This document shows positions 10,063-19,239 of a stretch of DNA of 64,000 nucleotides, piece after piece. A program made the translations under genes and the position numbers. Source of the stretch: Naumovozyma dairenensis CBS 421 (Eukaryota; Ascomycota; Saccharomycetes; Saccharomycetales; Saccharomycetaceae); NCBI RefSeq assembly GCF_000227115.2, contig NC_016489.1, positions 186,001 to 250,000 of the forward strand. Reading direction: 5' to 3'. Below the pieces are notes generated by a model, which did no database searches, had not been told where the DNA came from, and was given only the letters and a program-made list of their open reading frames with translations. The first letter of the stretch is position 1; each line of letters begins with the position of its first letter.

Positions 10063-10863
10063 TTATTCCTCACGTCCTTCATTAACTAATTCTTCAGGAT
10101 TAAATAGATGATTAGATAAAATTTTATTCATTGAGAACATCGTCATCTTTTTACCAAATATAGGTTCCATGTTTGAATCACATAATATTTCTCTACGATC
10201 ATTTGGATTTTGTAGTTTATTTTCTTTAATATAATTCCACACTTGTTTCACAACTTGAGTTCGTGCAAGTTCCTTTTCTCCACCCAAAAGTTCACTCAAT
10301 GGTCCACTTAAAATTACCTTATGTGCAGATAATCCTCTCGCCTTTCCATTTTCACCAGATTTCTTCTTGATTGATTTCTTCTTTATCTTTACAGGGCTAG
10401 ATTCTTTACTCTGCGTCATAGATCTTGATCGTTTACGAAGTCGATCGGAATCTCCTTCTTCCTGTAACTTCATTGCCAACTCATGATCTTTATCAATTTG
10501 TTCCACAGATTTCTTCACTTTCGGTATCTTACTTTTCTCCTTCTTCTTTTTATTCTTCTTATCTTTACTAGATCTCGTATCATCATCAACAGAACCATTA
10601 TCTACTGTACTTGAGGGCGCCGTTATCGCTGATGAAGAGCTTACAATGGATAACGTTTTAGCTTCATCCTTAGGATGGTCTTGCATATAATTAAATCTAT
10701 TAATAATCAATTCGTTGAAAGCTTTCCTTCGAGGGTCTAAATCAACAGCAAACAATTCTTGAATGGCTCGACGAATCTTCTTAGGACTCACTTCATCTGG
10801 ATTAGACGCACTAAGAATGGCGTCTATCATCGGGATATATTTTTCTAAATCTGACATTTTCAT
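10063..10863 (-). CDS. TRI1: Tri1, SWIB/MDM2-domain nuclear protein
   Basis: Tri1 (YMR233W) is a non-essential nuclear/nucleolar SWIB-domain protein and an ohnologue of the Pol I factor Uaf30. An N-terminal DEK-C-like helical domain covers about residues 1-65 (KYIPMIDAILSASNPDEVSP). A lysine-rich linker (about 90-175) leads to a SWIB domain at about 180-260 (RTQVVKQVWNYIKENKLQNP, then REILCDSNMEPIFGKKMTMF). The ILCDSNMEPIFGKKMTMFSM stretch resembles TRI1 more than UAF30, which has diverged there, and the neighbour FUS2 fits YMR233W. The length of 266 exceeds the roughly 226 of S. cerevisiae because of the linker. Initiation may be at the second ATG (MSDLEKY), two codons in. It reads in the same direction as FUS2. 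Confidence 0.9.
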   Translation of the reverse strand: MKMSDLEKYIPMIDAILSASNPDEVSPKKIRRAIQELFAVDLDPRRKAFNELIINRFNYMQDHPKDEAKTLSIVSSSSAITAPSSTVDNGSVDDDTRSSKDKKNKKKKEKSKIPKVKKSVEQIDKDHELAMKLQEEGDSDRLRKRSRSMTQSKESSPVKIKKKSIKKKSGENGKARGLSAHKVILSGPLSELLGGEKELARTQVVKQVWNYIKENKLQNPNDRREILCDSNMEPIFGKKMTMFSMNKILSNHLFNPEELVNEGREE

Positions 10864-11411
10864 ATTCCTCTCTCACTTCTTCTTTTAATTGCTTTTCGAA
10901 TAATCTATAAAGTAAAGATACGTGTACAATATGTTGTCGAGGAGCATTTTTCTTGAATCCGTCTTGGTTCTTCTATAGATTTTTATCTTAAAATCATGTT
11001 TGTATATTCAAGCAAGTTTTATCCTCATCTATCCATTTTTCCCGCTGACGTTAAAAAAAGTCATACAAAAATTGAAATCTTAAAGTCACGAAGAGGGTAG
11101 ACCTATCATATAATCAAGACATGAGATGATTAAACATTTTTGTGTATAGGTTACGTATGGTAACAATAAAATGACCTCTCATTCGTTGTTCAGTTCGTGG
11201 AATATTTACTAAGTTGGTTTCGTTTAGAAATATATCCAACATCGAAATATTCAATAGCTTGTAACGCTTTATGAAAATAATTCAATGAGGAATAAGATCC
11301 AAACAGCTGAACTCTTTCTGAAAATGTCTCCTTTTTATATGTTCATTAAATTATGTATGTATTTTTTTATCATGATATCTATTTATATTTCAAACTTAAT
11401 ATCTCTTTTTA
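10864..11411. other. Intergenic: TRI1 promoter and FUS2 3' flank
   Basis: A 548-bp region between two leftward genes. Reading frames here are short and not conserved. No RNA gene, repeat or recognised regulatory site is evident. Confidence 0.5.
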
Positions 11412-13520
11412 TTAAAGCTCAAATAATCTCCTTACTACTCTACTTGCACTTGGATCACCAGGATTGGACCAATTTTGTCGTACCTGTTTCTTTATACTAT
11501 ACCTTGAAGTGGAAAATGATTGCAAAATGTCAAAATTTGTACCATATCCATCAACAGTACTCGTCGAGTTTTCAAGATCCTTGGCAATAGATTCTTCACC
11601 TCCAGCTAATGCTTCAAGGTATTTCATCATAAATTCATTATAATGAATAATAATATATTCAATCATCTTATGAAGGAGAGAAATAAACGTAGGTAATTCA
11701 TCCATCATTTTCCTTTGCATCATCTCAAAATGTTTCGCAATAAGATCACGTTTGACATCATGTATGTTAGCTTTCCTTTCCTTCAAATAAAGTATATAGT
11801 CCTTCTTTAATGTACCCAAATCCTTTAAATTCGTCCTTATAATCTCACAATACTTAATAATTTGGGATAATGGTCCCAAAACAGTCGTTTCCAGGATAGT
11901 CAATTTCAATATTGTTACTTCTTCCTTCCTCTTATAAGTGTCTTCAAAATATGCTTTTAATTTATTATCGATTTCCCATTGTGAATTATCTGGTTCTTTA
12001 TATTTTAACATCCTTTCCCATACTTTACAACTATGAAGATTTCTATCTAATATGGAATGATAATCAACATCACTAATTGTTATTTGGAGTTCAAGTAATC
12101 GCTTTCTAAGACGTTTGAATTTCGTTATGCTCTCTGATAATGTACAATTCGTTGGCGGATGATTAGAAAATCCATTATAATTCGTGTCAGTATGATTGGC
12201 AATGCTTGTTGAATTGGAATTGCCTTCTTCTATTGGAGATGATGGTTGTTCACTCTGATTTACGCTTTTTTCAAAAACGGAATCCCCTGAATAATAACTA
12301 GAAGAACCAGAAAAAACAGAATTTGATCTAGTACCATCAACATCTAAACTTTTAGTTGTTTTCGAATCATGTCGTAGAAAAGTTACGGGTTTAATGGCTG
12401 GAGAAGCTTCAGAAATTTTGGATAAGGTTGGTTTTCTTTTGGATCCTATATCTTCATATTGTTGATTCTTGTCACTATAACTTTGTATGATTTCCATTGG
12501 TGTTAAGCTAAAATTATACATTGAATTTCCATTATATTCTTCTGTTTCTAATTCTAAGTTATTCTTAAATTCAATATATTCTTCACGTACTTGGACGATA
12601 TTATCACATAGTATTGTGTTGACAACACCAGCCGAATTCATTGACAGCTTGTTTAGTAATTCAATGAGCTCATCTATACGTTTTATTGGTCGTGAAAGAA
12701 TCACCTCCAGGTTTTGAAATTTACTTAGCTTGATACAATGTTCATACCATAACCCGAAAAGTTTAGGGTGGTTTCTTTGTAATGAATGGAATAACTCCAT
12801 CTGCCTTTCATGTGATACTGAATAGCTTGTATAAGTTGATTTGCATCGACGTAAATGCTGTTGGAAAACTTCACCAATTTTAAATGTAGAAAATAAATCG
12901 TTCTGAATTTTTGGGTTCTTTTTAATATCATCCCAAGTTTTAGGGTCTAAACCGCTAGATGTACGATGATTTGACAATAGCAAATTTTTCAATGAGTTAC
13001 AAAATATAATACTTATGGAAGCAATAGTATCGAGATTCCCAAATAGAAGCAGTTCCTCATTCGAATTTTCTTTTAATAATTTGTTTCTGAAAATAATATT
13101 TTCATGCAATGCTCTTCTATAGACCGAATTGGCGGTAATCATCAGTTCAGCATAAATTAGTTCTGTTTCGTAAATTCCTTCGACGATTTCATAGAATTCA
13201 GTAGCCTTTTTGGAATTTGGAGACTCAATATTAACCGCAGAATTAAATTTATCCAAATTTAAAGGCGAGTATGATTTTTTCGTCAAGGGTTCGCCTATAT
13301 CACTCAGATCAAGACTGGCAGGTCTTTTGAAACTGTTTTGCGTCAAAGATATAGGTTTATCAACATCAATTTTTTTCATAAATCTACTATTGTTTCTGGA
13401 AATTGCTGGTAATTTAGAATCGTTGCTATGGAAGTAATCATTATGATAATCTCTTATTGGTGTTAAAGTATTACTCGATGGATAATGTAACTCATCGAAA
13501 AGCCTCGAAGTTTTAAACAT
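11412..13520 (-). CDS. FUS2: Fus2, RhoGEF-domain cell-fusion protein
   Basis: Fus2 (YMR232W) works with Rvs161 and Cdc42 at the shmoo tip to drive cell fusion during mating. The 702-residue product starts MFKTSRLFDELHYPSS and has a Dbl-homology (RhoGEF) region at about residues 105-325, from FYEIVEGIYETELIYAELMI through FQNLEVILSRPIKRIDELIE. A Ser/Asn-rich middle (about 340-470) precedes a predominantly helical C-terminal half, consistent with the amphiphysin-like region that binds Rvs161. The family name rests on the DH signature plus position between TRI1 and PEP5. In S. cerevisiae FUS2 is pheromone-induced. The promoter here has only a 6-of-7 match to the Ste12 element (13665-13671), plus a striking inverted repeat. 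Confidence 0.9.
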   Translation of the reverse strand: MFKTSRLFDELHYPSSNTLTPIRDYHNDYFHSNDSKLPAISRNNSRFMKKIDVDKPISLTQNSFKRPASLDLSDIGEPLTKKSYSPLNLDKFNSAVNIESPNSKKATEFYEIVEGIYETELIYAELMITANSVYRRALHENIIFRNKLLKENSNEELLLFGNLDTIASISIIFCNSLKNLLLSNHRTSSGLDPKTWDDIKKNPKIQNDLFSTFKIGEVFQQHLRRCKSTYTSYSVSHERQMELFHSLQRNHPKLFGLWYEHCIKLSKFQNLEVILSRPIKRIDELIELLNKLSMNSAGVVNTILCDNIVQVREEYIEFKNNLELETEEYNGNSMYNFSLTPMEIIQSYSDKNQQYEDIGSKRKPTLSKISEASPAIKPVTFLRHDSKTTKSLDVDGTRSNSVFSGSSSYYSGDSVFEKSVNQSEQPSSPIEEGNSNSTSIANHTDTNYNGFSNHPPTNCTLSESITKFKRLRKRLLELQITISDVDYHSILDRNLHSCKVWERMLKYKEPDNSQWEIDNKLKAYFEDTYKRKEEVTILKLTILETTVLGPLSQIIKYCEIIRTNLKDLGTLKKDYILYLKERKANIHDVKRDLIAKHFEMMQRKMMDELPTFISLLHKMIEYIIIHYNEFMMKYLEALAGGEESIAKDLENSTSTVDGYGTNFDILQSFSTSRYSIKKQVRQNWSNPGDPSASRVVRRLFEL

Positions 13521-13842
13521 TAGAAAAAATATGTAGCAGAAATGAACAGTAATTTGTTATTTAAGGATATCAGGAATGAAGCAGCTGTAAAATTTAGTTT
13601 GAGTCGAATAACATCAATAAATATATCCATTTATGCTTAGAAAAAGATGTCTGCTCTTTTTATATGTTTCTCTCTTATATTATGTGACAGGGCTTCTAAG
13701 CGCTCCGAAATTAGTTTCCTTCGGAGCGCCGTCACAGTTGCGTCAAACTTGTTTACAAAAAGAAAAAAAATGAACTAATACGAGATAGAATAGAATAACA
13801 AGAGCAAAATGTCATTGAAACAACGACAAAACACATCATTAA
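13521..13842. promoter_or_regulatory. FUS2 promoter / PEP5 3' flank with perfect inverted repeat
   Basis: A 322-bp region between PEP5 and FUS2, both leftward. At 13700-13709 and 13720-13729 lie two perfect inverted arms (GCGCTCCGAA and its complement) around a 10-nt AT-rich spacer, flanked asymmetrically by GTGAC (13684-13688) and GTCAC (13731-13735). TGTTTCT at 13665-13671 is one base off a pheromone response element in reverse. Confidence 0.6.
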
Positions 13843-16800
13843 TCATATTGTCTCTTCATAATATTCCAAACCACCCCTACCAATAAATTCGGTCATTATT
13901 TTGAATCGATCGCCCTTGTCATCTTCTGCCAATAACATCTCTAACATATCGGCTTTCTTTGTAAGTTCTTTCTGGTTTTCATACAACTTATTCGAAGTCT
14001 CTAACTCAACCAAACATTTGGGACACTTGAACAATTTTTTTCCTTCTGTATTGGATCTTTCTTCGTCTAAACATCTTTGATGATAAATATGTCCGCATTT
14101 AAAGAAAACACAAGGTAGATCAAGAAGCGTGTTACATCTACGACATTTTTCATTTTTCACCCTAATTTCTTTCGGTTTATCAACATCCAGCATAGATCTT
14201 AGTTTGTCCTTCTTGTCATGTAATTCACTTTGATATGAATCTATTAATTTTTCGCCTCTGGTAATTTCTTCTTGTTCATTCTCCATGTAGTTCACTAAGA
14301 TCTCTTGAATCAAACCGTATGTAACAACGTCTGTGTTTGATAATAGCTGAATAATTTCTAATAGAGACAATATATTTAATTTCGTTATCGGATTTAGTAT
14401 CTTATCTTTCACAACTTGTTCACCACCTATTTCATGTAGTATAGATTTAGATGATGTAAAATACGTCAATGCACTCCTATAAAGGTCTGGCTCTTTGTTT
14501 GCATGCGTTCTAAAAAATGTAAGGCAATTCGTGGGCGTATCTGTCAGCGTCATCGATTTAAATACACTTAACAAAGCCTCTTTTGAATCGCCCATTAATG
14601 TATACAATAGATTATCTTCATCGTCCTTTTCTTCATCGAGAGAAAATGGATTGACTCCATTCATATGTGAAATTAGCATCATCAACGAATTATCAATCCT
14701 TTTATTAGTTGTAGAGCCCTGAGTTGCATTATCAACTGAAGACACCAACTTATTGCTTTCTTTTAGCACATTCTTTGCCTTTGCAGCCCAAGAGGAACTA
14801 CGTTCTTCGATATCATCATTTGCTAATGATAAATACAGATCGTATAAAGTAGTTAGAATAACTTGCTTATCATCGGCAAATCCCTCAAAACGTTGGTAGC
14901 TTTCTAAACAGGCTTCGAGGAAAACAACAAATTCAAAGGGTCTAGATATGAATGAACTGAAGACTATTGATGGTCTAGGAGGATGATATGTCGGAATGGG
15001 GGGTCCATTCTGGATACTGCTTTCTTCACTTGTGGAAGGCGTACCTGAACTTTTATTCATATAATTGAAAAATGATGTATAACTATAAAATACAGTCTTA
15101 AATTCTGAAGTGACTCTCTCTGCTGTTGATTCTGGTACTTTAGTTATATCTTTTCGGTATTCTGTCGACTTAAATTTACCTGTAAACACGTCAATCAATA
15201 AGGCATTCGTGTCATTTGGTAACCGTTCTAGCATATCTTTGGAAAATGTGGTTAAAATACGCAATGCATCGTCTATTGGCAAACTTTTTGTATACTCTAA
15301 GGCAGCAGATGTATCTTGTATTAGAAACAGTAGGATTTCTACTGTATATATGGCATCTTTTACAAATTTTCTTGCGAACTGATATGATTCCGTAATAAAT
15401 TTGGTTTCCTTTAATAGAGATAAAATTAAATCCAAATCGAATAAATTATGGTCTGAATAAAAGTATGCCTCATCATCAAGATCTTCAGCTTCAATGTCTT
15501 TATCTTCGACGAATTGACCAGATCTGTTGTAATGCTTTAAGAAATAGTCTAATCCCGAACTATCTTTAAGTTTTATAAGAACAATCAATAGTAGAGTGAC
15601 GTGATCTGGTTTAGCAATATCGCGTTTGATCAGTGCCCACAGGAAATGAGCTAGATTCTTCATATCTTCTGGGTCTCGCGTTTCTTCGACACCGAATTTA
15701 CTAATAATATCGCTATATTCGATAACATCTAGACATTGAATGTATTGCTCGGTAGCCTCCTCCTTCATGTTCTTATTATATAGGAAATCACCGTATATTT
15801 TGTGAATGTTCTGAATTTTTGTTTTCTCCATATTATTTTGTTGGGCTAACTTTAAAGCAAAGGGGAACGCTTCCTTTTGTATTACTATATTCAATTGATC
15901 TTCTAAGGATTTTTTGGTTATCTTGTAAAGAACACCATCTGATGCCAATAAATACAAGATTTTCACATGTTTCTCTTGAGCTTTAAATATATCAATTACT
16001 GTACTTGAGATAAATGTGTTCCAAACAATCACTTGGTTAAGTATATCTACAATTATCACTTTATTAATAATGGGAGAAGTAAATGAATCAGAATTCAAAA
16101 CTGTCGATTTTGTGGGATTTTCTTCAGAGACAAGCATGATTTGATTCTTGTTGACCTGATGTATTCTTTTGATAGATGTTAATTCTACCGGCAGGCTATG
16201 TTTCTCTCCGCTTTGTTTATAAAACTCTAATGAACCATTAACTGAACAGATAAATTCATTGGTGTAAGGATTCAAATATCCACAGTTCAAGTCTACACCA
16301 TATCTTGAATTTAAGACTAGATCAGGTTGCCCCTTATTCCTCCCAGTCGTATTGAACAGCATGATTTTCGAGGTTGTTGCTACAAAGCAATGGCTTGCAT
16401 CATTGTTAAGGAATAATGATGTAACAGGCTCCTTTCCAGGATCTTCGTAAATAATTCTTTGGCTTGAACCTCTATCTCTTGCAATATCACCTCTAATCAA
16501 TAAAACTTTACCATCAACATAACCAACTACGATACAAGATAAGTCCTTAGATATAGATACAACAGATAATGGGAAGGTATTAGCACCGCTTTTTAAAATA
16601 ATTCGAGAATGGTAGATGTGCTCATCTTTGGGCAGTTTAGCTAATCTATAGATATTGATCAATTGTGGGCTGCCTGTCTTTTCTCCTATAACCGCAGCGA
16701 ATGTCTTATCGATGACTTTTATGCAACTTATATGATATCCATCTTCAAAAGCATTAAATGAGTGTTCAATTTTGGAATCCTTTAGATTAATCAATTTGAC

Positions 16801-16959
16801 CCTTCTAGAGTTGGTTGCCAAAAGGAAATGCGTTGAGTCAATTGATGCACATGAAGATAAAGTTGGATCTGAATACAGTGGCGAATCGTCACCTAAAAGT
16901 GGATCCCTAATTGGTAAGCTCTCATAAAATTGGAATTGTCTCCAAGCCGATAACGACAT
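13843..16959 (-). CDS. PEP5: Pep5/Vps11, HOPS and CORVET core subunit with C-terminal RING
   Basis: Pep5 (YMR231W; Vps11) is a core subunit of the HOPS and CORVET tethers that act in endosome-vacuole fusion. The 1038-residue protein begins MSLSAWRQFQFYESLPIRDP. An N-terminal beta-propeller fills about 1-370, followed by an alpha-solenoid with clathrin-repeat character (about 380-900), a coiled stretch rich in Glu/Lys, and a RING-H2-type domain at about 936-980 (CRRCNTLLDLPCVF, KCGHIYHQRC, KCPKC). All zinc ligands appear present. The length matches S. cerevisiae (about 1029). The start is the first ATG and is supported by the conserved N-terminus. Confidence 0.97.
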   Translation of the reverse strand: MSLSAWRQFQFYESLPIRDPLLGDDSPLYSDPTLSSCASIDSTHFLLATNSRRVKLINLKDSKIEHSFNAFEDGYHISCIKVIDKTFAAVIGEKTGSPQLINIYRLAKLPKDEHIYHSRIILKSGANTFPLSVVSISKDLSCIVVGYVDGKVLLIRGDIARDRGSSQRIIYEDPGKEPVTSLFLNNDASHCFVATTSKIMLFNTTGRNKGQPDLVLNSRYGVDLNCGYLNPYTNEFICSVNGSLEFYKQSGEKHSLPVELTSIKRIHQVNKNQIMLVSEENPTKSTVLNSDSFTSPIINKVIIVDILNQVIVWNTFISSTVIDIFKAQEKHVKILYLLASDGVLYKITKKSLEDQLNIVIQKEAFPFALKLAQQNNMEKTKIQNIHKIYGDFLYNKNMKEEATEQYIQCLDVIEYSDIISKFGVEETRDPEDMKNLAHFLWALIKRDIAKPDHVTLLLIVLIKLKDSSGLDYFLKHYNRSGQFVEDKDIEAEDLDDEAYFYSDHNLFDLDLILSLLKETKFITESYQFARKFVKDAIYTVEILLFLIQDTSAALEYTKSLPIDDALRILTTFSKDMLERLPNDTNALLIDVFTGKFKSTEYRKDITKVPESTAERVTSEFKTVFYSYTSFFNYMNKSSGTPSTSEESSIQNGPPIPTYHPPRPSIVFSSFISRPFEFVVFLEACLESYQRFEGFADDKQVILTTLYDLYLSLANDDIEERSSSWAAKAKNVLKESNKLVSSVDNATQGSTTNKRIDNSLMMLISHMNGVNPFSLDEEKDDEDNLLYTLMGDSKEALLSVFKSMTLTDTPTNCLTFFRTHANKEPDLYRSALTYFTSSKSILHEIGGEQVVKDKILNPITKLNILSLLEIIQLLSNTDVVTYGLIQEILVNYMENEQEEITRGEKLIDSYQSELHDKKDKLRSMLDVDKPKEIRVKNEKCRRCNTLLDLPCVFFKCGHIYHQRCLDEERSNTEGKKLFKCPKCLVELETSNKLYENQKELTKKADMLEMLLAEDDKGDRFKIMTEFIGRGGLEYYEETI

Positions 16960-17613
16960 AGAATGATGGGAGTGGTTGGTTAATATTGGAAGTAACTTAA
17001 TTTAACTTATTAGTATTACAGCTTCCTTGTTCAATATATCGGATTCTCTTGTTGTTATATCTCATTAGCTTACGTACTTGCCTATATAAATTTGTTGTTA
17101 AGGTACGACATCAATGTGCCCGGGAAAATAGTTGTATTAAGAAAGGAACAAGACAAGAGTGTTAGTTGATCGTTCTCAAGCACAGTAATGTTAAATAATA
17201 TGCAAGAAGGAACGTAGTATAGGAGCTAATTGTATGAATTGCCATCCTTTTACTTCCCACTGTCTTAATTTACGTTTATGAGGCTAACATATCTCACCAC
17301 AAGCAATATAACATTACATAACAAATAGCGCTATATCATATATGAAGTCAGCATAAAGCTAATAGCTCGGCTAACTATATATATGGTACGATTCACGAAG
17401 ATTCCTGGCTTAACCTTAGTCTATTTATTAAGTATAACGATGAACTTTATTTTTTTTATATTTTTCGATTTATTTGTTTAAACAGTATACATATAGTAGA
17501 AAGTAAATGATGATTTATTGGTTCGCGATTTGCACCTTAAATGAATCAATAGATTATAGGATTATAGAAGTAAAAGAAGGAAAGGAACAGAAATAATCAT
17601 AAGATTATGTCGC
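16960..17613. other. Intergenic: PEP5 promoter and RPS10 3' flank
   Basis: A 654-bp region between two leftward genes. It has a T-rich run at 17450-17465 that includes an exact match to the 11-base yeast origin core consensus (17454-17464), which by itself is weak evidence in DNA this AT-rich. No gene is seen. Confidence 0.4.
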
Positions 17614-18321
17614 TTAGTATCTTCTTTGTGGTCTTTGAGTTTGAGATCTGTCTTGAATGTAAGTACCTGGAACAATGTGTTCTGGTAAGTTCAAGTATTC
17701 TCTCAAGTATTCAACACCTTCTTCAGTCAAGGTGTAGTAATAATATTGCCATGAGAATTGGGTCTTGACGTAACCTTTGGAAGTCAAAGATTGCAAAGCC
17801 TTGATGACGTACAAATTCTTGGTGTCAATTTCTTCGTGCTTTGGTTGGTTGAAATCCTTCTTAGCGACGACAACACCTTCTATTTTAAAACATAATGAAG
17901 TCAAAGATTACAAAACAAATAGTTAGTAAATTATTCACAAAAAAATATATGATGCTTACTCTTAAATGTTTACAAGTAGTCAAACCACAATCAATCAGAT
18001 AGATTCTAATAACGAGTGCTATTAATTCATAATAATAATTGCATCATGTTTCCCATGACGATTAGTTCTTCTATGATGAAAGACGCTTTCCTGAAACTTG
18101 TAATTTCATTAAACTTTCTATTATCTTCTGACTTTGTTTTACAGTTTTCTGCCATTAAAAGTGATGGATTCTCATATCATCACTGTTTCTCTATTTTTAT
18201 TCTATATTATCGTCAAATCATTTGATCTATCGCGAATTTGTTGTCTTGTTAACTGGTTTTTAAACATACCTTGAAACAAGTATCTGTGGATCTTAGTTCT
18301 GTCTTCCTTTGGCATCAACAT
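17614..18321 (-). CDS. RPS10: Ribosomal protein eS10 (Rps10), spliced
   Basis: This is small-subunit protein eS10, located near the beak of the 40S subunit. Exon 1 is 18321-18270 (52 nt, [17 protein letters not shown] plus one base) and exon 2 is 17879-17614 (266 nt). Joined they encode 105 residues with no frame break, the length of the yeast proteins, ending QRPQRRY. The junction restores Gln-Glu-Gly-Val-Val-Val. S. cerevisiae has two copies (RPS10A/YOR293W-type and RPS10B/YMR230W), both with an intron near the start. Position between PEP5 and RRP5 corresponds to RPS10B. It is divergent from RRP5. A degenerate Rap1-like site near 18572-18583 could serve the promoter, but the match is poor. 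Confidence 0.97.
17880..18269 (-). other. Spliceosomal intron of RPS10 (390 nt)
   Basis: On the minus strand the intron opens with GTATGT (18269-18264), carries a perfect TACTAAC branch site (17928-17922) and closes with TAG at 17882-17880, about 40 nt downstream of the branch. Splicing here restores the eS10 frame exactly. I see no snoRNA boxes inside. Confidence 0.96.
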
Positions 18322-19030
18322 TTTGGCTGGTTTATTATTACTTTACTTGCAAAATTTGTCCTTTACCTTGTAATCGTTAATATAAGGCCTATTGAAATAT
18401 CGCTATTTTTTGATGTATAGTTATGAAGTATTCGTATTATTGTTTGAATTTGAAAGATCTGCGCTTACGCGCTCTCGCCCTGCTATAGATTTGGACTATG
18501 GCGTAGAAATTTGTAAAAAAGATAGTCCCAGTTCTTTTCAAACATCAGTACATTCATTTAACGATGCAAAAGGTACGGATGGTGAGCCGAACAGTCTCAG
18601 ATCGTTAGATATGGAAATTATCCCAAAATCGTTTTGCCGCTGAAGTCAAGTAAGCTGATTTCTGGTGGCAGCTGAACTGTACATTCGAACAAAGACCAGT
18701 TAATAATTTCAACATGGAACAAGTTAAGAGTTACATTTCTAGTACCTTGGAGAAACAATGTTTCCTTTCAATGGTGTTTTTGGACTAGTTCCCATATATC
18801 ATGAGAACTCGCGATCGTTGATACCCAGTCTTCAAAAGGCATTTCCCGGTACAAGTACCATTTCTTAAAGAATGAGAACATAATATTGGAGGTGCTAGGG
18901 TGTAATAAACTCTTTTTTAATTAAAATTCTGTTATAACTAGCGATAATCACTATTATTATAAGAAGTTTGATTGGATCGGCGGCTATTTTTTAAGATGTC
19001 AATAAATCGTTAAAGGTGACAACTATCAGT

Positions 19031-19043
19031 TGAAAATTTTTTT
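19031..19043 (+). promoter_or_regulatory. RRPE element upstream of RRP5
   Basis: TGAAAATTTTTTT matches the ribosomal-RNA-processing element bound by Stb3 (core AAAATTTT). It lies 10 nt before the PAC element and about 200 nt upstream of the RRP5 ATG, the usual arrangement in ribosome-biogenesis promoters. Confidence 0.75.
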
Positions 19044-19052
19044 AAAGAGAAG

Positions 19053-19065
19053 GCGATGAGATGAG
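19053..19065 (+). promoter_or_regulatory. PAC element upstream of RRP5
   Basis: GCGATGAGATGAG is an exact match to the PAC motif bound by Dot6/Tod6, which repress ribosome-biogenesis genes when TORC1 is inactive. It sits 187 nt upstream of the RRP5 start, next to the RRPE, so RRP5 here is very likely in the ribosome-biogenesis regulon. Confidence 0.85.
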
Positions 19066-19239
19066 CTGAAAAAAAATTTAATATAGATCTAAAAATTGTC
19101 TTGCTATGTACCGTATATAGTTGAAGGTATAAACAAAAGCAACAAATCACCAATAATTGTCTAGGAGGTCAAACCACGTTGTTTTTTTTATTCTGATATT
19201 TAAGGATCTATCAACTGTGTTATACAATTCTATAAAACA

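Larger units (their letters stand above)
18322..19239. promoter_or_regulatory. Divergent RPS10-RRP5 promoter region
   Basis: A 918-bp divergent region shared by a ribosomal-protein gene and a ribosome-biogenesis gene. The RRP5-proximal part holds a textbook PAC plus RRPE pair (listed separately). The RPS10 side has no clean Rap1 site; weak candidates lie near 18572-18583 and 18896-18908. Short reading frames here lack conservation signs. Confidence 0.6.

Noticed and set aside
18392..18643. 83-codon frame between RPS10 and RRP5
   Set aside because: It does not begin with ATG, has no recognisable similarity and lies in a promoter region.
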